A stretch of 64,000 nucleotides of DNA from Luidia sarsii (lineage: Eukaryota > Echinodermata > Asteroidea > Paxillosida > Luidiidae), in the NCBI GenBank assembly GCA_949987565.1, contig OX465109.1:8906163-8970162 (forward strand). Direction: 5' to 3'. A program made the position numbers and the translations under genes. The notes beneath the pieces are model-generated. The model was not told the origin of the DNA. It searched no databases and saw only the letters and a list, made by a program, of their open reading frames with translations. Of the stretch, positions 1-11,600 are shown one piece after another; within the stretch, counting starts at the first letter, position 1, and each line of letters starts with the position of its first letter.

Positions 1-290
1 CGGCGTATATATCTATGACAGGCTTACGACGTCTATGTCTATGACAGACCTCCGACGTCTATCTCTATATCAGACGTACGACGTCTATGTCTATGACAGA
101 CGTACGACGTCTATGTCTATGACAGACGTACGACGTCTGTGTCTATGACAGGCTTACGACGTCTATGTCTATGACAGACGTACGACGTCTATGTCTATGA
201 CAGCCTTACGACGTCTATGTCTATGACAGGCGTACGACGTCTTTGTCTATGACAGACGTACGACGTTTATGTCTATGACAGACGTGCATG
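1..290. repeat. 26-bp tandem array
   Basis: About eleven copies of a 26-bp unit. The CGACGT core recurs at 27, 53 and 79 and onward at the same step. The unit contains GTACGAC next to GTC, so each copy holds a short near-palindrome (GACGTACGACGTC). Copies differ by single substitutions such as GGCTTACG for GACGTACG. The array probably continues left of the window. Single diverged copies of the same motif lie near 32030-32070. It is not CRISPR, because the copies are directly adjacent with no spacers. Confidence 0.9.
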
Positions 291-1189
291 GTTCAATGGG
301 GTTGGTGGGCTTTGAATCAAAAGCCCCCAACCCCCGCAAAATGAATCATATAACCCCCCCCCCCCCGAAACAAAAATCGAGGGTGCGTTTTACTTTCATG
401 CTACAAGTTTGTCCGCATCGGGAAAAATCGCAAACGCTAAAAGCTAACACTTGTAGATCATTGGTTTCTTTTTTTTCATACGATACATTAGCCGTTATTG
501 TCAGAGTGCAGTATCATGCGTGTATGACTCTTGACTGCGACTTGAGTCTTATTGAGTCTGGGATTCGGGCTCGAGTCCAGATAAGAAATGACTCGGACTT
601 GGAGTCGGACTTGGATTCCGGTGAGAGCAAGCAAGCAGGCGGATTTGACCTTGACGTGACGTAATGATGACGAGTGTATAGCCAAGGCGGTTCGAAGGGG
701 AGGGGGATCTGTCACGGCAGTTAGCTGGAGCGCAAAATCGGCGCGGCAATGCTGATAAGTACACCAATCATATCGAGGCTTGTTTAGCTTGTAAGTGGCC
801 AGTAAGGTTAATAATTTATTGAGTTATGCCGAAATCTCGAGAACAATCTAAACATCAAGCATGAAGGTCACCAGCCTAAGGTGTAGACATTTAAAGATAT
901 TCGATAACCTAAGATAATTCTTTGTTTCCTATTGAACTCCGTGAGTTGATATGTTGCCTTAAGCATTATACTCCTGTATTGTGCAGTACGGATAGGACAT
1001 CCACTCAATTCTAGAGCATACGCTATGGTGCCCTCTATGGTGTCCCAATGGTCTGCAGGTGTTTTGTTTACCTGCTGTCACAACAAAATGCAATAGCGCC
1101 CCCTCTTTCAAACCTGTCGGATTTGTTTTCGACTAATTCAAAGAAACACTACAAAATGTATAAAATTATGAAGTTTGTTTACATTTAAA

Positions 1190-1325
1190 ACTTTTGCCGA
1201 GCCTAGCGTTTCAGTCCTGGCAGGTATTATCCCCAAAGCAGAATGTCTTCGCCAAAGGCATTCTGTCTTTGAGAAAGCTGGGTCCTGTTAGGTAGGATCG
1301 AAACGCCAGGCCCGCTAAGTTTTGG
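1190..1325. mobile_element. Inverted-repeat element of the GATCGAAACG(T/C)CAGGCC family
   Basis: The left arm carries CTAGCGTTTCAGTCCTGGCAGG. The right arm carries CCTGTTAGGTAGGATCGAAACGCCAGGC. The arms pair imperfectly around a spacer with CTTTGAGAAAG. Related copies lie at 44330-44425 and 57740-57905, and a half copy at 60105-60140. The shape is that of a non-autonomous foldback element or MITE. The superfamily is unknown to me. Confidence 0.55.
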
Positions 1326-1535
1326 TTACCTTAATAGTTCAATTATTGCTTATATACAACAACATTGGTCAATATGAGTTAATTCAAAACCCATTCAGCT
1401 GTGAATGAAAGCACGAAGCATCTCGATGCTCACACTGTAGCTTTCTGCATTACTTTACATGGTCGGCAGACTAGTTTTAACCATGTCACGCTCAGCAGAA
1501 ATTGCCGCTCACGTAGCTCGTTGAACTTTTGGACA

Positions 1536-1660
1536 GGTCGGCAGCCAAATCTTAAGCTTAAATTGTTTTCAAGTCGCTAAGCAAAACAGTAATCGATGGT
1601 CGGCAGCCAAATCTCAACCTTAAATTGCCTTCAAGTCGCTAAGCAAAACAGTAATCGATG
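1536..1660. repeat. 62-bp direct duplication
   Basis: GGTCGGCAGCCAAATCT starts at 1536 and again at 1598. Each copy ends in AAACAGTAATCGATG. The two copies differ at a few bases (TTAAGC against CAACC). It is a simple two-copy tandem duplication with no coding content. Confidence 0.8.
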
Positions 1661-2511
1661 CATCAGACGATACGGTATTTCTTTGACGCACGAAAGCCTT
1701 TTTCATGCTTAATGAGCAGCCCTAAGAAACTTGACTCTGAAATCTGTGAACACAGTGTGTAATGCAAGGTATAGGCTTCATACTAACATCAAATAACTAT
1801 TTTCTTAAAGACAATGTTCAATGGGTCTGTTGATCCCAAAGTATACCGTCAAAGGAAATACATGCCTTATCAGATTCTTGGGATAATTTATAGCTCACAG
1901 ACGTAATCTGGAATGATGCAAAAAACTTGGAAGCTAATTGGTATAACTATAGAATGGCTAGAAAGCACGTTTGCCCTATGATCTCCCCTTCTTTGATCAC
2001 TTCCCTGTAGCTTGGCTTATCCTTTGAGCTTCCACTTACTATGTACAAAGGTTCGTTCAACAAACAAGTTTAGCACTTAACAAATGGACGCATAGCTGGA
2101 CGGAAGTTTGCCAGGCAGAGGTTGCCAGGCGCACTCGTCTAAAACGAGTCTGAAATAAGACGGAAATCGTGCTCAAACCTAAATACCCATTCCAACCAGA
2201 GATCGGTGGGAGACACCATGATACAATATGAAGAGCAAGAATGGATGTATAGCAGTAGTCCACGACGATGCGGAGACTTTGTGTTGCCAATCTGCCATAA
2301 ATTCTAACAAACATCTTTGGTAATAATTGATTAAAATAATGGAGAAACTCTACGGGAACCATTACTAGGGAAGCTGAAGCAATCGATGACATCACCTCTC
2401 ACCTCTGGCTGTGAGAGATATTCGAGAGAGAATGAACCGTGCAAGCATCTACAATGAGATCCAATCTCCCAGTGCTTTCAAATTGCAACAGAGCGACATG
2501 ATGGGTCTCTA

Positions 2512-2634
2512 TCAGGGTTGGGGATGAGGTTGTACGTTGGTCCCCGCGCTATGGGGCGTGAACGAGGCCCTGGGGAGGAAACTGCTGCCCCACTCGTGCC
2601 GATCGCGCCGTCCAGTCGAGAAGAAAGTGGACTC
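2512..2634 (-). CDS. Mucin exon 11: last 40 residues of the tail and stop
   Basis: The acceptor TTTGCTTCTCACATAG|GAG matches the phase 0 end of exon 10. Forty codons follow, beginning ESTFFSTGRRDRHEWG and ending QPHPQP, with stop TGA at 2514-2512. Frame agreement over the full length supports it, but the tail is not a recognised domain and no polyadenylation signal is close, so it is the weakest exon. The C-terminus does not fit a class I PDZ ligand. Confidence 0.58.
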   Translation of the reverse strand, partial: ESTFFSTGRRDRHEWGSSFLPRASFTPHSAGTNVQPHPQP

Positions 2635-5600
2635 CTATGTGAGAAGCAAACGGGAACACGATCCTGGTTAATATGCACGCAGTGGGAAGTATTGATATCG
2701 AACTGACACAAGGACATTGTGATGTCAAGAGTTTATGCATGGATACAGTATCAGGCTTGAATAAAATGGCAGTTTGTCATTAAGAAAGACCCAAAGATTT
2801 GCAGAGTAAGAAGTTTATTACGATCGCATGGCCTACAGACCGATGGACAAAATGGAAGCAAAAAGGTACCTGAAGATTGAAGGGTGAAGTTTCCATAGTG
2901 CTAACGATTGCCCTCATCCTCCGTTCGTCCTCTTCTGAAAGCGGCTCGTACGGGCCCGCGTTCCCCAGCGAGCTCTCGACGTCGAAAGCCCGGTTGGGTA
3001 TCCCTGTCGTAGACGAAGTAGTCTGGTCTCCAGCAGTTCCCCGCACCCTGGCCACCGGCTGCGTCCCGCCCTCCGTGTCCTCCCCGCTGCCTTTCTTGCG
3101 TCGCTTTTTAACGTAGAGGCAGAAGACTACCGATGCCGTGACGACCAGCAGCCCCACGCCGGCGAATACGATCATAACGGTGACAAATATGGACATAGCT
3201 GAAACGGGACGGATCGGTAAATGCCCATTGAATACCCTTAACGGTGATGGGATTAATGCATGCAATTTCAATACGTATCCGTGGCATAGTCATCGTGCTC
3301 TAAAGTCTGTATAGATACTGTCATTGTATTTAGGACATCGTTACTTATAGGCCCCTAAGATATCATTTTGTATAGGCCTGTAAGGTATTTTATCTGTAAA
3401 CGGTATTATCTGAACATGTATAGGCCTATAAGGTATGTAAACGGTATCATTATTTTGCACATGATGTATAGGCCTATATCATTATGTTGGTTCCATTTCA
3501 CCGCCGTGTGTTCAACCAACCGAACACGTATTCGGCGGCGCTTTCATATAAAACAGTTGTGTTTTTGTGAGAGAAAATGTATCTGTTTCTTTCACTTGTG
3601 ATGTTCCCAGCAATTAGGTAGCGGGATATAGGGTGACTGAGATGACCTTACCGTTGGGTTGAACGACTTTGCAGAATGGTCCAGTGAAATCTGGAGTGCA
3701 GCTGCAGAAAAAACAAAAACACGTAACGGGGAACCAGTCTTTCATCGGAGCGTGGTAATGATGTTACCTGACTGCCGGCTTAATCCCTATCGGTGTGTAT
3801 ATAGGAACCTTCATTGATGTCAAAGTGGGGCATCGTGGCGTGTGGATTTATGTTTATAGGAGTGTTGTCGATGTCTTAAGAGGCCGGATATGTGTCTTAT
3901 GGGACCTCTTTGTGTCTATATGGGTCTTAGTGGTGTCTGCGAGGACCCTATGGGTGCTTATACCAGGGGCCTTTAGGCTCCTTGCTGGTGTCTATATACA
4001 TGCTATGCCCTATTGATGTATGGAGCCCTCGTAGTGATGTATGTACTGGGTAACCGGTGTCTATACTAGGTGCTCTATTGGTATCTCATTGGTGTATACA
4101 GGGCACCTTATTGATATCTATATCTGCCTATGTAAACCCAGGCCTAGGAATGTTAACCATGCATATGCAGTTTCCTACTAGTACATGCCTGTACGGAATC
4201 GTCAAAGCAGAGGCGTCCACTTTAAACGAGATGAACGGCTTTTACTGACCGTGAGTCCTACGAAAGCCTCTAGCCAGAGGCTTCAGCCATTTATCCTAGA
4301 ACTGCTTGCAATTGCCGAGCGCAACTGAAGCAATTCGGGCGCGCGTCACAATGGCATACCTGCATGTGTAGACAGGCCGGCCACCGAACCAAGTGGTGAA
4401 GCTGCATTCGCCGTCGTTGGAGCAGTAATCGCTCCGACATTCGCTGGAGGACTCTGCGAAGGGAGACACACAGCCAATCATGATCGCACACTGAACAACG
4501 ACGATGTTGAGCAAGGCTCTACCGACGTCCGTGGAAGTGTGTTGGGGCTTATTGGGGGTGATTTATGATCTTTGCTCTGCTCTACCACGCTGTGTTTAGT
4601 TCCAAGTTCAAGACTTGTGAATATGTGATGCGAAGATCCGTACAGGTCTGATTGCTAGTAATGATTATATGCATCCCTTAAGAGGCATCACCCTCTACTA
4701 CAAACTTGTAACCATCTGCAAAGATAGTCAAGCCAATGTAGGGAGAGTGCATTTCGTTCTCCAGCCGGCCCTCACCTTCCACTCCAAGGGAGTTTGGGTC
4801 GTGCTGTAAGGTGCTGTTGCCGCTGCTCAGTGTCCCGTTCGTCAGGGCATCCTTAACGCTCTGGCTGGATACCGTGCTGTTGGAAGGGAAAATGGCCGCC
4901 GTCCTCACGATGACGCTGCCTTTGTCCAGCCCGACCCCTACCACTTTCTCTACCATCGCCGTGGCGGGGTTCTCCCTCAGGGAAGTCTCGATCTGGTGGA
5001 GAGGAGGCAGAGCCATTTCTGATTACACGTCCACTGGTCTATGAGACCATTACACAGACATTGGTTCTGATATCAACTGTATGTATAGTAGTTACTGTGT
5101 GGCGTTCTAGACCTCTTCTGGTCAGGCCTATGCCATGATCGGGCCTGGTCTTACCTGTCAATACCTGATAAATCCAACTTAATTATTGGTCGATTCTTTT
5201 TTTACTAAAGTGTGAATTTTTTTAATTTATTTTACCCAACGAATTCAGAAGTTTCACAAACTCTGTTTTTAAGCAGTATATAGGCTATTTATGATCATAT
5301 AAATGGTTGCGTCTTAAGAACATTACCGGCACATCTAAAACACATCTAACTTCGAATCTGCTTTTCACCAATACGATCGTAACGGGTGAGCAGTTTTACA
5401 CCAGGCTGTAGCAGCGCACGGTAATCATAGGTCGTAGATACATATTGGTTTTTCTCAATAGGTAGTGTATTTCATGAACTTACAGCCGGTATCACCGAAT
5501 CAAACAGTTCTATGGAGGCTGCAGAGTTGATATCCTTGTAATCTTCTTTGAAAACCAGCTGCTCTCCGTCAATAGAGGTCACGCGAAGATTGGATGTAAA

Positions 5601-8600
5601 TGATTCCTTTTCTATAAATAAACGAGAACAGAAATCCACTCGCAATTTAACTTTCATATCTCGTATGTGCGGTACGAGTTATAAGTCGTACATACGGCAG
5701 TTACCACTGTATTTCGTACGTAAGTCTTAACAATTCCCTTTGGTACACTTTTAAACTCGTACGTGCAACTTGTATAGATCGTACGTACGGCATCTATGTC
5801 CAACCACGGAGGAATAGTCTGGTTATTCCTCCACGGTACTTACATCTTTATATAAATTTAACTCCTTCGTACGACCTGTATCTCATAAAAAATATACGTA
5901 TAGTCCGAGTTATAAGTCGAACGTATGAGACATAAATTGCACTTACAGAATCTATGTCCTACCTACGATATAATAATACGTACGACTTATGAATATGGGA
6001 AGCTGTAGCCGCAGTCAAAGTCGTTCTTTCGAAAAGTCCCCGAAATATTAGAATATAATAGCAGGGTTGCTAACAGCATTGCTCAATCTGATCACATCCA
6101 GCGAATGCCTTTCACAACTTGAAACCGGCGAACTTGATAATACTCACTGATGCAATTACCGTCGACCTCATCGTACCCCTCTGCTGTCTTGCACAGACAC
6201 TCCCACTCTTTCCCGTCGGTAAGAGTCGGGTCCGACTCGCAGTACTGCCCCTCCCCCTTGCAGAGTTTGGGTTGATTGATGCAGGGGTTGCTTTCGGCAG
6301 AGACTGCGAGGAAGGTGGTTGAAATCCAAAGAACGTCATGCATAACTGCACGGCTAAGCAAACACACGACTACATCGCAAAAGCTACTGCACTGCAGCAC
6401 GCAGTGGCATGAAGTAGTGGAGAAGGTGCCTCACCTTCGCAACGATCCCCCTTGAATCCATCCCCGCAGATGCACATGCACTCCGCCTCGTTCAGCTCTC
6501 CCCCGTTCTCGCAGCCTGCCTCGGTGAGTGAACAACCTGAGTAGATGTGGAAGTCGTACACCAATCACATTCTAACGCCATAGACGACCGTGTCATCTCC
6601 GTGTTTGCACATCCAGATAATGCATTGAGCACAATCACTGGATGTTAATGCAACAGAGAGATGATGCGAACACGTCACAGACATGTAAACATCCAACATC
6701 TAAAACTGTTACAGGTCCGGACATTTCAAATCAAAACCCAATAGTCCAAATGATAGATTTTTTTCTGAAGACAGAGATAAAGCAAAGGAAATTTATACCT
6801 TTGGTTGTGAGGACTCGCGTTGTGCCTGAAAATAGAATAAAATACATTTATTGATATTCCTGTTTAATCATTACAGGTTTTAAGTTAGCACGGCATGGAG
6901 TCTATAAGAATAATGAACATCAGAAAATGTCAATAAAATCTTTGGTAGATGTTACAGAAACCTCCACTCAAAACGCCCGCTAACATATGACAGGCATTCT
7001 GGAAGAAAAGAGAATCGCAAATTACATCCGAGATTTATGGAAAAGATCAAACTCAAGCGTGGTAGAGTAGAGTCGATCTCTACAACTGCTTGAACCTGAG
7101 CATTCTGAATCTTTCAATTCATATCTATCAGTGTATATTCAGCGGGGGTTTTGCGCTATGAAACATGATTAGCACGTCATGCTCAGTGATTTGCCCAATT
7201 ACATGATGAAAAATCAATGCAGAAAGGGCGGGTGCATCGCTTTTTGCAAAGGTTTATATAAACTGCTGCAAAACATATAAATAAAAAGTAAACAACCGAG
7301 GCAGCAATATGGAAATCTACCAGTAAAGAGAGTAAACTGCTTTAGATTTCCCAATTAAAGGGAAAATCTATTCAAAATAATCAATCAAATGAAAAGCTAC
7401 CTGGTAATGTCCTCTGTGACTCGGTGCTCAAAAAGGAGGATGAGGAAGTCGGCTGGGTGTTAGCAGAGGCTGTGCCAGTGGTTAGTTTGGTGGTGGCAGA
7501 GGTCTGGCCTGTCGTTGGCTGGGTGGTGGAAGAGGTCAGACCTGTCGTTGGCTGGGTCGTGGCATTTGTAAGGCTTGTCGTGGACTGTGTGGTGGAGGAC
7601 ATCAGCCCGGTTGTCGACCGCATAGTTGCAGACGTCACACCGTTGGTTTGCTGGGTAGTTGCCGAAGTCAGGCCTGTCGTTGACCGGGAAGTGGCATTTG
7701 TAAGGCCTTTCGTGGACTGTGTGGTGGAGGACATCAGCCCGGTTGTCGACTGCATACTTGCAGACGTCATACCGGTTGTTTGCTGTGTTGTTGCTGACGT
7801 CAGGCCTATCATTGACTGGGTAGATGCAGTAGTCAGGTCTGTCGTTGACTGTGTGGTGGAGGACATCAGCCCAGTTGTTGACTCCGTAGTTACAGATATA
7901 GTTGCAGACGTAGTTGGCTGGGTAGTTGCCGATGTTAGTCCTGCCGTTGACTGGGTAGTGGCAGAGTTTAGGCCTGTAGTGGACTGCATGGTGGATGAAA
8001 TCAGCCCGGTTGTCGACTCCGTAGTTTCAGATGTCATACCACTGGTTGTCTGGGTAGTTGCCGAAGTCAGGTCTGTCGTTGACTTGGAAGTGGCAGATGT
8101 AAGGCCTGTCGTTGACTGGGTAGTGGCAGATGTAAGGCCTGTCGTGGACTGCTTGGTGGAGGACATCATCCCTATTGTTGACTCCGTAGTTGCAGATGTA
8201 ATTTCTGTGGTTGGTTGGGTAGTTGCCGAAGTCAGGCCTGTCGTTGACTGCGTGGTTGCAGACGTCAGGCCTGTCGTTGACTGAGTAGTTGCAGACGTCA
8301 GGCCTGTGGTTGACTGCGTAGTTGCCGAAGTCAGGTCTGTCGTTGACTGCGTGTTGGAAGACATCGGCACAGTTGTTGACTCCGTAGTTGCAGACATCAT
8401 TCCAGTGGTTGGCTGGGAAGTTGCCGATGTTAGTGCTGTCGTTGACTGCGTGTTGGAGGACATCAGCCCGGTTGTCGACTCCGTAGTTTCAGATGTCATA
8501 CCACTGGTTGTCTGGGTAGTTTCAGATGTCATACCACTGGTTATCTGGGTAGTTGCCGAAGTCAGGTCTGTCAGTGTCCGTGGTGTGGCAGAGGTCAGGC

Positions 8601-11600
8601 TTGTCGTTGATTGGGTAGTGGCTGATGTAAGGCCTGTCGTGGACTGCGTGGTGGAGGACATCAGCCTAGTTGTTGACTCCGTAGTTGCAGATGTAATTCC
8701 TGTGGTTGGCTTGGTAGTTACCGAAGTCAGGCCTGTTGCTGACTGCGTGGTTGCAGACGTCAGCCCTGTCGTTGACTGGGTAGTCGCAGACGTCAGGCCT
8801 GTGGTTGACTGCGTAGTTGCCGAAATCAGGTCTGTCGTTGACTGCGTTGTGGAAGACATCAGCCCGGTTGTCGACTCCGTAGTTTCAGATGTCATACCAC
8901 TGGTTGTCTGGGTAGTTGCCGAAATCAGGTCTGTCGTTGACTGTGAAGTGGCAGAGGGCAGGCCTGTCGCTGACTGGGTAGTGGCAGATGTAAGGCCTGT
9001 CGTGGACTGCGTGGTGGAGGACATCAGCCCTGTTGTTGACTCCGTAGTTGCCGATGTAATTCCTGTGGATAGCTGTGTAGTTGCCGAAGTCAGGCCTGTC
9101 GTTGACTGCGTGGTTGCAGACGTCAGCCCTGTCGTTGACTGGGTAGTTGCAGACGTCAGGCCAGTGGTTGACTGCGTAGTTGCCGAAGTCAGGTCTGTTG
9201 TTGACTCCGTAGTTGCAGATGTAATTCCTGTGGATGGCTGTGTAGTTGCAGAAGTCAGGCCTGTCGTTGATTGCGTGGTCACAGACGTCAGGCCTGTCGT
9301 TGACTTGGTAGTGTCAGACGTCAGGCCTGTGGTTGACTGGGTAGTTGCCGAACTCAGGTCTGTCGTTGACTGCGTGTTGGAAGACATCGGCACAGTTGTT
9401 GACTCCGTAGTTGCAGACATCATTCCAGTGGTTGGCTGGGAAGTTGCCGATGTTAGTGCTGTCGTTGACTGCGTGTTGGAGGACATTAGCCCGGTTGTCG
9501 ACTCCGTAGTTTCAGATGTCATGCCACTGGTTGTCTGGGTAGTTTCAGATGTCATACCACTGGTTGTCTGGGTAGTTGCCGAAGTCAGGCCGGTCGTTGA
9601 CCGTGGTGTGGCAGAGGTCAGGTTTGTCGTTGATTGGGTAGTGGCTGATGTAAGGCCTGTCGTGGACTGCGTGGTGGAGGACATCAGCCCAGTTGTTGAT
9701 TCCGCAGTTGCAGATGTAATTCCTGTGGTTGGCTTGGTGGTTACCGAAGTCAGGCCTGTTATTGACTGCGTGGTTGCAGACGTCAGCCCTGTCGTGGACT
9801 GGGTAGTCGCAGACGTCAGGCCTGTGGTTGACTGCGTAGTTGCCGACATCAGGTCTGTCGTTGACTGCATTATGGAAGACATCAGCCCGGTTGTCGACTC
9901 CGTAGTTTCAGATGTCATACCACTGGTTATCTGGGTAGTTGCCGAAGTCAGGTCTGTCGTTGAATGTGAAGTGGCAGAGGGCAGGATTGTCGTTGATTGG
10001 GTAGTTGCTGATGTAAGGCCTGTCGTGGACTGCGTGGTGGAGGACATCATCCCAGTTGTTGACTCCGTAGTTACAGATGTAATTCCTGTGGTTGGCTTGG
10101 TAGTTACCGAAGTCAGGCCTGTCGTTGACTGCGTGGTTGCAGACGTCAGCCCTGTCGTGGACTGGGTAGTTGCAGACGTCAGCCCTGTCGTTGACTGGGT
10201 AGTCGCAGACGTCAGGCCTGTGGTTGACTGGGTAGTCGCAGACGTCAGGCCTGTGGTTGACTGCTTTGTGGAAGACATCAGCCCGGTTGTCGACTCCGTA
10301 GTTTCAGATGTCATACCACTTGTTATCTGGGTAGTTGCCGAAGTAAGGTCTGTCGTTGACTGTGAAGTTGCAGAGGGCAGGCTTGTCGTTGATTGGTTAG
10401 TGGCTGATGTAAGGCCTGTCGTGGACTGCGTGGTGGAGGACATCACCCCAGTTGTTGACTCCGTAGTTACAGATGTAATTCCTGTGGTTGGCTTGGTAGT
10501 TACCGAAGTCAGGCCTGTCGTTGACTGCGTGGTTGCAGACGTCAGCCCTGTCGTGGACTGGGTAGTTGCAGACGTCAGCCCTGTCGTTGACTGGGTAGTC
10601 GCAGACGTCAGGCCTGTGGTTGACTGCGTAGTTGCCGAAATCAGGTCTGTCGTTGACTGCGTTGTGGAAGACATCAGCCCGGTTGTCGACTCCGTAGTTT
10701 CAGATGTCATACCACTGGTTGTCTGGGTAGTTGCCGAAGTCAGGTCTGTCGTTGACTGTGAAGTGGCAGAGGGCAGGCCTGTCGCTGACTGGGTAGTGGC
10801 AGATGTAAGGCCTGTCGTGGACTGCGTGGTGGAGGACATCAGCCCTGTTGTTGACTCCGTAGTTGCCGATGTAATTCCTGTGGATGGCTGTGTAGTTGCC
10901 GAAGTCAGGCCTGTCGTTGACTGCGTGTTGGAGGACATTAGCCCGGTTGTCGACTCCGTAGTTTCAAATGTCATGCCACTGGTTGTCTGGGTAGTTTCAG
11001 ATGTCATACCACTGGTTGTCTGGGTAGTTGCCGAAGTCAGGCCGGTCGTTGACCGTGGTGTGGCAGAGGTCAGGCTTGTCGTTGATTGGGTAGTGGCTGA
11101 TGTAAGGCCTGTCGTGGACTGCGTGGTGGAGGACATCAGCCCAGTTGTTGACTCCGTAGTTGCAGATGTAATTCCTGTGGTTGGCTTGGTAGTTACCGGA
11201 GTCAGGCCTGTTGTTGACTGCGTGGTCACAGACGTCAGCCCTGTCGTGGACTTGGTAGTGTCAGACGTCAGGCCTGTGGTTGACTGGGTAGTTGCCGAAC
11301 TCAGGTCTGTCGTTGACTGCGTTTTGGAAGACATCGGCACAGTTGTTGACTCCGTAGTTGCAGAAATCATTCCAGTGGTTGGCTGGGAAGTTGCCGATGT
11401 TAGTGCTGTCGTTGACTGCGTGTTGGAGGACATTAGCCCGGTTGTCGACTCCGTAGTTTCAGATGTCATGCCACTGGTTGTCTGGGTAGTTTCAGATGTC
11501 ATACCACTGGTTGTCTGGGTAGTTGCCGAAGTCAGGCCGGTCGTTGACTGCGTGGTTGCAGACGTCAGCCGTGTCGTTGACTGGGTAGTTGCAGACGTCA

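Larger units (their letters stand above)
291..2511. other. Downstream flank of the mucin gene, no gene seen
   Basis: I see no supported exon here. It holds a 13-base C run at 354-366, an inverted-repeat element (about 1190-1325) and a 62-bp direct duplication (1536-1660). The mucin 3' untranslated region should start just below 2512 on the minus strand, but no canonical minus-strand AATAAA lies close by. The nearest I noticed reads from TTTATT at about 814-819, some 1.7 kb away. Confidence 0.5.

Noticed and set aside
269..664. 131-codon plus-strand open frame
   Set aside because: Runs through a 13-C homopolymer and has no domain or conserved start context.
2057..2395. 112-codon minus-strand open frame downstream of the mucin
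   Set aside because: No domain, poor start context, no splice relation to the mucin. Probably 3' flank.
2780..2869. Read-through of the transmembrane exon to a stop at about 2780 as the true C-terminus
   Set aside because: A CAG|GTACCT donor and an in-phase downstream exon with a stop give a better model. Kept only as an alternative.
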